Source: Emiliania huxleyi CCMP1516 (lineage: Eukaryota > Haptophyta > Isochrysidales > Noelaerhabdaceae). Taken from it: a DNA stretch of 64,000 nucleotides. The stretch covers positions 36,950 through 100,949 of the forward strand of contig NW_005200763.1 in NCBI RefSeq assembly GCF_000372725.1. The letters are read 5' to 3'. Positions 20,101-29,460 of this stretch are shown piece after piece. The notes under the pieces are model-generated. The model saw only the letters and a program-made list of their open reading frames with translations, had not been told where the DNA came from and did not search any database. Each line of letters starts with the position of its first letter. Position 1 is the stretch's first letter. A program made the translations under genes and the position numbers.

Positions 20101-22319
20101 GCAGCCGCTGCGGCTTCAAAACTTTGTGGTCGGCCTCGCTCCGCAAGCACGTGGTCGACAAGGACGGCAACGTGCTGGCTAGCGCGCCCAAGGAGTTCCA
20201 GTCGGAGGTCAAGTGGATCCGCATCCGCTCGTCCAAGTCGACCTCGCCCGGCGAGGCCAAGCAGCCGACCTACGAATCCAAGACGGGCACCCTCGTGCAG
20301 TTCCTTGACGACTTTGAGCGCGACGTGATGCGAAAATTCCCGCACCACCGCTTCACCGTTGCCCGTCAAAAGGCGATGGCCGCCGAGTTCAACCGCAATC
20401 GCGGGCCGGGCTGGATCCAATCTGACGTCGACTTTGCGATGGACGGAACGATACCGCCGCCCCGTGGCCGTTCCATCCAGTCGGATCATTGGTCGCCGAT
20501 GAGCTACACGCTCTTCATTCAGGTCATCTCGTGGCTGGAGAGCGCCGCATGGAAGAGCCGTAACTCCAATCTAGATCTCAACTGCGCTGTCACCATCGAG
20601 CCTGCCGATGCCTCGGAGCCGGACTCGATCATCCCCGCCAAGGGCTCCTGCTACGCCGAGGTCATGGCCGTGCCGTCCGCCGCGGAGCGCGCCGCGACCG
20701 ACCCCGAGCAACTTCGGTACGGCGTGCGACGCCATGGTGCGAGCGATGACGACCCTCTCGAGTATGTCGAACGCCGCTACCTTCGCCACCGCAAGCTGCA
20801 CACTAAGGCCTTTGTCCACGTCTCGAACGACAAGACCCACGACTCTTACGCCGCGCAGACCTTCATCAACAAGACGATTGACTACCTCGAGGAGCAGTAT
20901 GTTCGGCCGGGCACGGAGACCTTCTTTGCCTGGCACATGCACTCGGACAACGCGCCGAGCCACTTCAAGTCGAGCAAGACGATGAACTACGTCACCAAGC
21001 TGCCCGCGCGACTGAAGGATTGGGCAATGGGCGTCTCTGGAGCCGACGGCAAGCCGCTCACCTTTCGAGTCTACTGGGAGTTTGGCGCGCCCGGCCATGG
21101 CAAGGGCGTCTGGGACGGCATTGGCGCGTGGATCAAGCGCACTGTGCGGCAGGCGTGGGCGTCTCTTTCCCTCTCTCGTAACTCTCGCTCGCTCTCACCG
21201 CGCCTCCTGCTTCTGCCACAGGACATTGTCGACCATCGGCCCGAGATGAAGACGGTGCTCACGGCCGATGAGCAGATCTTGTCGCCGGAGCAGGTTGCGG
21301 AGCACGTCAAGGCGCGGTTTAACACGGACGAGTTTGTCCAGTCGCACCTCAAGAAGACGATCAATGAGGTCGTGGTGTCGTACACACCGACGGCTGAGAT
21401 CATCCGCCCCGTCGGACAGGACTTTGAGTCGATGCCCGGCATGAAGAAGACGTTCCTCTTCATGCCCGTGCGTGAGGGCGTGACTCTTCAGCGGCCGTTC
21501 GCGTGCTGGTGCGACGCGTGCATGCAGGCGTCGGCTCCTGGCGAGGGTACCATGGATTCCAACTACCGCTGCCACGGCTGCTCGTCGCCGGGCTTGCGGT
21601 GGAGGGAGACCAGCGTGGCGCGCTCGGACGCTGCCGGCGTAGCCTCCTCCAAGGCCCGTACCCGCCAGCTCTCTAGATCCCTCCGAGATCAGCTGAAGGC
21701 GCACTTCGCGAAGAGCACGAACGCGGTGTGGGTTGCGGTGCAGAACCGCGGCGAGGACGACCCGGACCAGTATTGGATCGGCCGCGCCGTCGCTCTCAGG
21801 CCTCCCTTTCAGACGGGTGGCAGCGTCGCAGGCACAGGCGGGAGGGTGCGTTACGATCCCGGCGATATGGAGATCGAGGTCGAGTGGTTCGATCGAGACG
21901 TGAGCGGTGGCGACGAGCGGCGGATCTTCAAGGCGTGGCGCCCCGGCGCCGACACCACGCCCGCTGCTGCTGCTGCTGCTGTGGGGCGTGGTGGCAGCGG
22001 CGGTGGGGGACGCGGGCGTGGTGGCGGTAGGCGCGGGGGGCGAGGCGCCGCCGAGGCAGGCGCGGCTGCGGAAGGCGCCGCGCCAGAGGGACCCGCAGTC
22101 CTCACCTTCAACTCGTCCGAGCTGCGCATGATCAACGTGGAGATGCAGCTGGTTGCGCCGCTCGGTGGCGGCGCCGCTTTGGATGTGGTGCGACGGTCCG
22201 GTCGGGTCGCGCTCCAAGGCATCGCACGGCGCGTACAGACGCAGCGCGCCGACCCGCCCGATCAGCTGTGGGAGATCCCCACTGGGAACGAGCGCTTCAT
22301 CCTCGATCGATGCTCGTAG
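17192..22319 (+). CDS. Transposase-like protein of an unnamed GHGKG-motif family
   Basis: Two main exons, 17192-19560 and 19703-22319, give up to 1661 residues. The first part has a basic N-terminus, a long Ala/Glu coiled coil and KKQKVEEG. The second begins YSALYALYCARLDCPIK and FSVFKKLRPWYVRR with a Cys pair (TCLCKQCENF). A Cys-containing segment follows (CINGTCSRCGF), then an RNase-H-like stretch: FAWHMHSDNAPSHFKSS with an Asp, and FGAPGHGKGVWDGIGAW. Two in-frame introns may reduce the length: about 18760-18830, and 21150-21221, which has a GC donor after CGGCAG. The C-terminus is Gly/Arg rich. A similar arrangement (LRPxxVR...TCLC; HGKG) occurs in uncharacterised proteins of other eukaryotes as I recall; I cannot name the superfamily. 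Confidence 0.65.
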
Positions 22320-22381
22320 AGATTGCGATTTAGGATGGAGATCTTGTGTATTTTGAGCTAAGAATCGTCAAAATTTTCTTC

Positions 22382-22447
22382 GCGGGGCTCTGCCCCGCAC
22401 CCCGCTGGGGCTCCCGCCCCAGACCCCGGCTGGGGCTCCCGCCCCAG
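22382..22447. repeat. Three short stem-loops inside the right transposon end
   Basis: The stretch gcggggctctgccccgc (22382-22398) and two copies of ctggggctcccgccccag (22405-22422, 22430-22447) can each fold into a 7-base GC stem. They sit between the gene's stop codon and the right inverted repeat, where they could act in transposon end recognition or transcript termination. Confidence 0.7.
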
Positions 22448-22449
22448 AC

Positions 22450-22492
22450 CCCGTTTACACCCGAGCTATGCCCCACGACCTGAGCCGGAGCC
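22450..22492 (-). repeat. Right terminal inverted repeat of the transposon
   Basis: It pairs with 16934-16986 through a 13-base and a 16-base perfect block. Confidence 0.7.
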
Positions 22493-22734
22493 CCACGTTT
22501 GCTGCAGAGCTGCTCGGTGATCTCACACAAACAAAGAGCGCGCGGGCGTTTGCAGAGGCATGTATGTACAAAGAGAGAGGACTCGACTTAGGGAGGGCGC
22601 GAGCGTGCGGAGTGGGAGACTACTAGCTGACTAGCGCAGAGGTATCTCTCCGGGCTGTCACACAACGAGACGCAGATACCTGCACTTCACTGCTCGGCGC
22701 GGACACCGGACAGAAGACGTGACGGTGCGCGGCT

Positions 22735-23136
22735 CTAGCGGCCGTCGCCGCCTCGGGGATGGCACGTCGGGCACAGGAGCTTCAGCACATCGCGTGTGAT
22801 GTGGCGAACGGCGAGGGCTGCCTTCATCTCTTGGCTGCAGCGCGCGCACAGAAACGGTCCGTGGCCGCAGGGAAGATTCTCTATTCGGTTACCGCGGTTC
22901 GCCGACGGGCACTGGATGCAGCCATCCATGCTTGCCCGCGAAGGTATTGCAAGGTTCGCAGCCCGGTGCGCAGCTGCGAGCTCCTCAGCGCGGCTAGCCA
23001 CGGCGGGAGCAGAGGGCTCGAACAAGCGCGTGCCCTGGACGTCGTCGAGCGGAGCGAGAGCGTGAGTCCCCTCCGGCTGCGTGCCGGAGGAGGCGTCAGG
23101 CTCGTCGTCCAAGCTTGTGCTCAAATACGATGGCAT
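22735..23136 (-). CDS. Small RING-type zinc-finger protein
   Basis: The frame encodes 133 residues. The C-terminal half carries a C3HC4-like pattern: CIQCPSANRG, then NLPCGHGPFLCARCSQEM, then LLCPTCHPRG. This spacing suits a RING finger of the E3 ubiquitin ligase kind. The N-terminal half is Ser/Pro/Ala rich and has no domain known to me. It is unspliced, lies just outside the right end of the transposon and is transcribed towards it. The zinc-ligand order makes it likely to be real; activity is not shown. Confidence 0.6.
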   Translation of the reverse strand: MPSYLSTSLDDEPDASSGTQPEGTHALAPLDDVQGTRLFEPSAPAVASRAEELAAAHRAANLAIPSRASMDGCIQCPSANRGNRIENLPCGHGPFLCARCSQEMKAALAVRHITRDVLKLLCPTCHPRGGDGR

Positions 23137-25904
23137 GCGGCCTAGATTTCGAAAAAGAAGCCGGCGCGTCGAAAGTTGGCACGACGCTCATCGCGCCTGC
23201 CAGCGATGCCGTGCAGGTTGCCACGACGAGGTCGAGCACGCTTCTATACGCTCGCCGAGCCTTCCTTTCCATCCCATTAGGCAGCCTGGGAACGGTGGCG
23301 GTCAGAGGCAAAGACTACGAGGGGTGGTGGAACCACATGTCACGGCTACTGCCGGCTCGACCCCACGATAGCCTCCGAAGGCTGACTTTGAGGCACCATC
23401 ATCGGACGATGTCGACGAGTTGGGTCGCTCTCGCGGTAAGCCAGATGACCTCCCATGCTAGTACCATCGGCTAGGGCCGCAGGAAGCGCGGGGGAGGGCG
23501 CTGGGAGCAACACGGAGCTCCGTTGGACGTTTTCAAGAGTAGCGTGTCAGAGAGTGAAATGCAAATGGAACTAGCCAGATCAAATCATCACCCGAGAGAT
23601 TACCCGAGATTACACGAGGATCGAGGTTGCCCGAGATCACCCGAGATCACTAACAATGTGTGTTTGTGCGGTGTGTGTGTGTGTGCGTGTGCGTGTGTGT
23701 CTGTGTGTGAGTGTGTGCCCGCTCCTGCCCGCTACACGCGGTCAAATATTACCTGAGATTACCCGAGTTACCCAAGAGGGACAGAATGGGTGATACCGGC
23801 CCCCCTGTTCCCCTCCTCGTTTGTCGTTCTGAACGGTCCCACGGCAATCTCGGCTCTCGGCGCTTCCAGTAGATTAAATAATGAAATGTCATTATGCTGT
23901 ATACGTCTGTCACTAGTTCCGCCGCCTTCGTCCGAACGAAATAAAAACGCAAGGGACCATTGGGTTTGTACTATTAACAACGAAGGCGCTCTCAAAAAAA
24001 ACCCAAGAGACTGGAGTAGGAGAAGGCGGGAGAAAATCCAAAAAAGCCGCGCAAAAAGCCACAAAACCCAGCGAGCCTCCCGTTACGCGATTGATCGCGA
24101 TGATGCGTGGCCAGCGCGGGGGCAGGTCGGCGCCGACGCTGCCAGAACTAAGACGAGACCGCTAGGAAAGGTTTCTTTTTTAGCTTCGGCGTTATCTCGG
24201 CGAGGCGCGGCGGAGCAATGACGGATGAGCTGAAGGGGAAGGATAGAGGAGCGGGTGACGGTCCCTGCACGGGGCAGGCAAAGGGTTGGTGAGGGAGGGC
24301 GCATGCGGGGAGAGGTAGGGGGAAGGAGGGGAGGAGAGGGGGGGGGAGTAGGCGGAACCCTACTGCACTGCCTGGAGGTCAGCCCCACGAGGGGTCAGCC
24401 CTGCAGTCTCGCAAGTAGTGAGGCGACAGAAGAGGGGAGGAGGGAGGAGGTCGAGGCGCAGGAGGGGCGGCGTTGGGCACGCCGATGGTGTCGAGGCGGA
24501 GGGCATATGGGAGGGGAGAGGGGAAAGATCAGGCGGTGCACGGCGAGCTCGCGCCTCGGACGAGGGGCAAACTCGATCCCACACAAGGAGGGGGCATGGG
24601 GGGAGAGGAAGTGGGTGAGGAAGAGGGTAGAGCGAGGAAAGCGAGCAGTGGTCCTGCATGGGGTGGGAGTGGGGTTGGTGAGGTAGGGAGTGTGCGAGGT
24701 CCCTACTCACACAGGAGCCGAACCCTGGGGAGATTGCAATCTCGCGTGCGTGACATACCACCGTACCCCCCAGTGTCACGCTAAATTCTGGTGCACTGTC
24801 GCGATGAGGGCCAGTGGTGTGGAGACAGCACGTAGCGAGACTGTTCTTGTCACAGCAGGTAGCTTCCTCAGGGAAGGTAGTGGGAGCAGTCAAGAAACGC
24901 TGGTGGCGCATATGGGAGTGGAGAGAACAGGGCGCGGCGCGCGCCTCCTACGAGGGTGGGTCGGCTCGGACCTGTTGCATCCCGGGGGGGGGGGGGGGGG
25001 GGGGGCTAAAGTGAGGAGGGGGCTAAAGTGGCCAGAAGGGGGGCGGTGGGGAGGAAAGAAAGTCGGCCTAGCTGCCTCCGCCGCTGCCGCGGCGACCAAC
25101 GGAGACACGAAGTAACGGTCGTCGGAACCCAACCGATATCTCGTAGCCCCCCCCATTGGGGAGAGCCCGCTCCGTGGTCGCCAACGGCGGCGACTGCGAG
25201 GCGAGCAGCGCGCGCGGACGACGAGTGGCGGGGGCTGGGATTCGCGCGGTGTGGCGCGGCTGGGGGGGGGTGCACGCACTCGAGAGGAGGAGCGACAGGG
25301 TCGCGCGGTAGGGTCGCGAGAGCCTGCGGGGGGCCGAGGTGGGAGAAGGCCTGAGTGAGGTAGGGGACGCGGCCCGAGAGACGGGGCGGCTGCGGGGTGG
25401 TGGGGCTGTGAGCATGCGTGCACGGCGTCCCGCCGAGGTGTCGAATGCGATAGAGAAACGAGAGATATTCCGTCACAGGGCAGTGGCTCAAAAGAGAGCA
25501 CCACCGACAGATTCAGCTGGGAAGTGGCGCGGGGTGCGGTGGGGCACACGCCAGGTGGTAGACTCACTGAGTCGGCCAATTCCTCCTGCAGGCAGGTTGA
25601 CGGGCCGCGGTCAGCATGTACCGCAAGCGTGGGGTCTGGTGAGGGCGATCGTGAGTGAGCCCGCAGGTAGGAGGAAGCGTCAATGACCATTCCTGCAACC
25701 ACCGCAGGCTCCCAATGTAGCAGGGGTAGCGCGTGAGAGCGCACCGGGTCCACCCGTCGGACGTTTTGAGGCGGCCTCTCCGGCCTATTGCAAACCAGAA
25801 GAAGTTACGCAGCACGCGCAGAAAGGAGAAAATTTGAACTCAATTGAAAGAAGAATTTAGCTCTCTTGAGTTGTGTGTTTTCTTTCTTTCTTTCTTTCTT
25901 TAGC
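23137..25904. other. Repeat-rich region without a convincing gene
   Basis: Holds ccgagattac-type repeats (23590-23650 and 23755-23775), a GT microsatellite (about 23660-23720), a purine-rich stretch (24280-24680) and a run of 22 G (24984-25005). The long reverse frames at 24360-24911 and 24890-25753 are Pro/Arg/Ser rich, overlap each other and have no recognisable motif, so I do not call them. Confidence 0.55.
24984..25005 (+). repeat. Run of 22 G
   Basis: An uninterrupted G homopolymer, flanked on the right by a short direct repeat of ggctaaagtg. Its length in the assembly may be unreliable. Confidence 0.9.
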
Positions 25905-25907
25905 CCT

Positions 25908-26450
25908 GGGCCGCCAGGCCTTCTTCGCGTCGTCCTCGCCAACCGGACAGGCCGTCGCCGGCTGCTAGACCTGGAGGCGCTGATGGCGGAGTGCGACGGC
26001 TGGCGGCCGCCGTCGCCGCACGCGGCAGTGCGCGTGCGCTGCGTGTCGCACAACTTTGGAGTCGGGCTAGTGGCGTCGCTGCCCGTGATCGCGGACTCCG
26101 ACGTGATGGTCACCCCCCACGGCGCCGACATGGTGAACGCTTTTGCACTGCACCGCGGGTCCAGCCACCAGCGTGCTCGAGGTGATGCCCGTCCACCGGG
26201 CGGGCTGCCCGTGCCAGATGTACAAGGAGCTCCTCTCCTCCGAGGGCGGAGGCCCTCCCGCCGTGCTGCACTACCAGCTGAGAACAAAGAACAGGAGCAT
26301 GGCGGTGGCCGGCGAGGGCAAGGTTGGCTCAGGGTTGGCTACAACATGGACTTGCGGCTGCCGTGGCCGGCGCTGCGCCGGGCGCTGCTGCAGGTCCTCG
26401 CTGTGGGCGGTAGGGCCGATAACTATCAGTACACGACGTTTGCGTATTGA
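25908..26450 (+). pseudogene. GT61-type glycosyltransferase fragment with frameshifts
   Basis: The C-terminal half of a GT61 (DUF563) glycosyltransferase is readable. Frame one gives LLRVVLANRTGRRRLLDLEA and VIADSDVMVTPHGADMVNA, where the PHGA motif is diagnostic. At about 26160 the reading moves to a second frame (SVLEVMPVHRAGCPCQMYKE), and at about 26320 it returns to the first (YNMDLRLPWPALRRALL), ending at 26450. The gaps between frames are too small for introns. The N-terminal half is missing, and the fragment starts right after a TTTC-repeat. I read this as a decayed, 5'-truncated gene. Base errors could explain the shifts but not the missing half. Confidence 0.65.
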
Positions 26451-26640
26451 AGAAACGCTCATCAAGGAAGTGTCACTCAAATTCGGCTGGGGTCCCCTCG
26501 CCCTCCGCCCTCGCCTCTCGCGCGCTCTTGCCCTGTAATTGTTTTTCCCTGTGTGACCCAACCCTGAACATACCCTCACCCAATCTTGTTCTTGATCAAC
26601 TACAACTTTTTTGTTTTTTGATCTGCGCAGCCCCTGACCC

Positions 26641-26857
26641 CCGAGGTGCCTGCGGCACCACGATGAGGCGGCGCGTGTCGGCAGTGCGGCCGGTGAAGAG
26701 GTCGCACATGCCGGAGCTGAGGTGCTTCATGAGGACCCGGTTGGCGAGGCGGCGGATAGCCGCGGGGATGCCAATGGGGCGAGTGCCAGTGAGGTCACCC
26801 TTGCGGTCGTCCCGCTTCTCGATCCCCAGCAGTTGGAGGTCGACCCAGCAAAAAGAA
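26641..26857 (-). pseudogene. Reverse-transcriptase fragment (non-LTR type)
   Basis: The reverse strand reads about 72 residues including VDLQLLGIEKRDDRKG and GTRPIGIPAAIRRLANRVL. The RPIGIPxxxRRLxxR pattern is typical of the start of the RT domain in LINE-like elements. No further RT blocks (such as the YxDD box) follow, so this is a remnant. It lies between the GT61 fragment and the fucosyltransferase-like gene. Confidence 0.5.
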
Positions 26858-26943
26858 TGAAGACAGAAATGCGTTTCTCACTCCCGTTGCACTGTGTGTG
26901 TCGTGTTTTTAGAGCAATACCAAACAACTCTAACGCTCACACG

Positions 26944-28960
26944 TCATTTGGGACCTGCACGCTGCAGCCATCCGCTGTCGAGCCCCTCCACGCCTTCTTC
27001 CGCGCCGGCACTGGCGGCGGCGGGAACCGCGGGGCCGGCCGCCGCGGCGCCGGAGGCATCGGCGGCCTGCTGGACCGTGGAGAGCGCCTCCATGAACTCG
27101 CCGTCGAGCATGGGCAGATCGCGGTGGGAGTAGGTCTGGTCGTACCAGCCCATCCACTGCACGAACGCGCCCGGCCGGCAGCACAGCAAGTTGCGGCGCA
27201 TCGTCGTCCAGATGAAGGAGGTGAAGAGCGCCTTCGCAAAGCCGTCCACGCAGCCAGCGACGTAGAAGTCGACGACCGAGCGGGTCCACACGCCCCCGGG
27301 GTCCGCGCCGAAGAAGCAGCGCGCGTCCGCCGCCGAGCAGCTCTTGGTGAAGGAAGAGTGGCCCAGCCGGCCGATGCCGTCCGTGGTCACCTGTGGTCAC
27401 CAAGAGGTCCCGCGTGGTGAAGGAGTGGCCCACGGACATCAGTCCCGCTCTTGGTGAAGGAGTGGTCACCACGCGGCCGGCGAGCGACGGGTGCGCGGCG
27501 GCGAGCGACGGCACGGCTGGCGCGTCCGACAGCACCAGCAGCCCCCACCGCTGCGCCTCGGCGCCCCGAAGCGACTCGCCGAGCCGCGCCGCGCACGAGA
27601 GCAGCGCCGTGAGCGTGCCGTCGGGCGTGTGCGCGAGCGAAAAGTTGCCCCGCCGCCCGCCGACGCGGCAGGCTGCAGCATCGGCGACGGTCGGCGCCCG
27701 CTGCTTGCCCGGAGACTCCCAGTTAAAGCACGGCCGCCCCTTTGGAGCCTCGGTCTTGCAGTTGCGCAGGAAGCCGTCGAGCTTGCTCCAGTGCTCGAGG
27801 ACGTGCGGCGGGGCGTTTGTGGGCGAGCCGCTCGCTGGCAGAGCGGACGCTGCCGGGTTGGCCGGCGCTGACGCGGGCTGCTTGGTGAAGGAGGCGTCCG
27901 AGTTTCGGAAGGCCCAGTCGGAGTAGCCTGTCCGCACGTGCACCCCCACCACCACGTCATACGCGTCCAGGCGCCGCAGCACTGGCAGGAGCGCCTCCAT
28001 CAGCACCGGGCGCGGCGTGAGCGCCGCGAAGGCCTCGCACTTGAGCGACATCTCGCGGCTCGAGAAGTCGGGCGCGCCCGAGGCTGGGCAGCGCTGCAGC
28101 GGCAGCATATCAGGCGCCCGGAGGTTCTCCCCCTTGTAGGTGAACTCGAGCGCCTCCTGCCGCTCGAGCACCAGCCGGATCCACGGCGCCTGCTGCGCGC
28201 GCATCCACTCGAGCAGCCCGCGCGGCTCGTCGAGCCTCACGTCGGAACCGTTGGCGAGGCGGATCGAGCTCACGCTGCATCCCGGGAGTCCCGGCGCTGG
28301 CGTCACGCACTTCCCCGAGATCGTGTAAACCTCTTCGTGTACGCCTCTCTCCTGCAGCCGCCGCCTGGTGTCCGCCTCCCGCGTGCCCCAGTGCCAGTCG
28401 ACGCCGCCGTAGCCCGTGAAGTAGCTGCCCGGGTCGAGGTGGCACGTCCTGTCGCTTGGCGCGCCCGCCTTGCAGTCTTCGTCTCGGCTGATCCGGAGGA
28501 ACGTGGCTCGCTCGAGGGCGAACCCGAAGCGGAGCAGGCCCAGCCAGCGGACGCCCGAGTTCCCCAGCCCCTCCCAGCGGAAGGCGGAGCCGTCCAGCAC
28601 CAGCACGCGCTCGAGGTTGGCGTGCAGCGCCGCCTGCCGGGCCATCAGGCGCTGCGTGCACTGGCACTCGGCGTTGAAGGCGGCCATCTGCCGCTGGACC
28701 GTGCGCGAGGCCGCAAACTGCTGCTCGATCTCGCTGGTCGTTGGCACCGGGAGAGGAGGCGGTGGCGAGCGTACAGGAGGAGTAGCTTCCTGATGATGGC
28801 GGCCCGCACTCGGTAGAGCAGCATCCTGAGCACTCGGCAAGCGGACCTTTGCAGCAGACAGCATTTTGCCGCCACCCGTCGCACGGAAGAAGCCGACAAG
28901 CTGGGTGACGCAAGCGCCCAGAGCAAAGGCGAGGACGAGCTCGAAGGTACGCCGTCCCAT
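26944..28960 (-). CDS. Fucosyltransferase-like glycosyltransferase, type II membrane protein
   Basis: Two exons, 28960-27473 and 27390-26944, give 644 residues. The N-terminal anchor is the duplicated MGRRTFELVLAFALGACVTQ region. The catalytic part includes RVLVLDGSAFRWEGLGNSG, then VVVGVHVRTGYSDWAFRNS, whose HxR motif resembles motif I of GT11/GT23/GT65-type fucosyltransferases, and VRWLGLLRFGFALER. The second exon has GHSSFTKSCSAADARCFF and GGVWTRSVVDFYVAGCVDGF, close to the GDP-fucose-binding C-terminal part of such enzymes. Seven or more Cys suggest a lumenal, disulphide-bonded protein. The 82-nt intron (27391-27472) starts gtggtgaccac and the next exon starts gtgaccac, a local repeat. 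Exact GT family not certain. Confidence 0.7.
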
Positions 28961-29460
28961 GAAGGTAGATATCCTTGGCCGTGTTGGTGCTGCTCGCCGT
29001 CTCCGCCTCACTTGCCTGGGTGTACTCCTCTTGCTGTCGGCAGGCCTGGTGTACTTGGCGCGCGGGGAAGAAATTGTGGCGAAAAAGGAAAATCCTCATC
29101 GCAAACCCTGTCAGCAGTTCACCTACGGGTATGTTCGTAAGAGCTACATACACTAAAAAAAAGTTCAATCGCAAAAGAAAACCTCCGCCGCACGCAAGAC
29201 GGCCGCACTCGCCTCGGCGCGACCAAAGGAGCACATGTCGGATCCCATCGTTGCGATGGGCATGCCGGTGGCGGGCCCTTCCGTAGTCGCGGCGACAGCG
29301 GTCGACGCTGTCGCCGCTGCTCCCGAGCCCGACATGGCCCGGCTGCAGCGGGACGGCTTCCCGCCTGGCTTGGCGTTTGAGATGCACAAGTCGTCGCAAG
29401 CCTTCCCGCTGCGCATCTGGGTGGTGGACAACAGTGGCTCGATGAATGCGGGCGGCGGCT
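28806..29460. repeat. Segmental duplication, copy B
   Basis: Partner of 11737-12324. Shared sequence starts at gcactcggtagagc and ends after tgcgggcggcggct. Copy B has an extra block of about 70 bases (near 29090-29165) between the divergent genes, which holds the dispersed leader element. Confidence 0.92.
29096..29155 (+). repeat. Dispersed 60-base leader element, copy 1
   Basis: Starts tcatcgcaaaccctgtcag and ends gctacatacact. A nearly identical copy is at 46011-46070. Each copy lies 75-80 bases upstream of a forward ATG (29235 and 46144). Confidence 0.85.

Larger units (their letters stand above)
16934..22492 (+). mobile_element. DNA transposon with inverted ends and a large spliced gene
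   Basis: Two blocks at the left end recur inverted at the right end. Block ggctccggctcaggtc is at 16934-16949 and its complement at 22477-22492. Block gggtgtaaacggg is at 16974-16986 and its complement at 22450-22462. Between them is one forward gene whose C-terminal half looks like an RNase-H-fold transposase. No clear target-site duplication was found. The spacing of the blocks differs (53 bases on the left, 43 on the right), so the ends are imperfect. Confidence 0.7.

Noticed and set aside
23115..23474. 119-residue forward frame
   Set aside because: Overlaps the 5' end of the RING gene on the other strand and has no motif; likely chance in GC-rich DNA.
24890..25753. 287-residue reverse frame, Pro/Ser/Arg rich
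   Set aside because: Overlaps similar frames on both strands and spans the 22-G run; no recognisable domain or splice-supported conservation.
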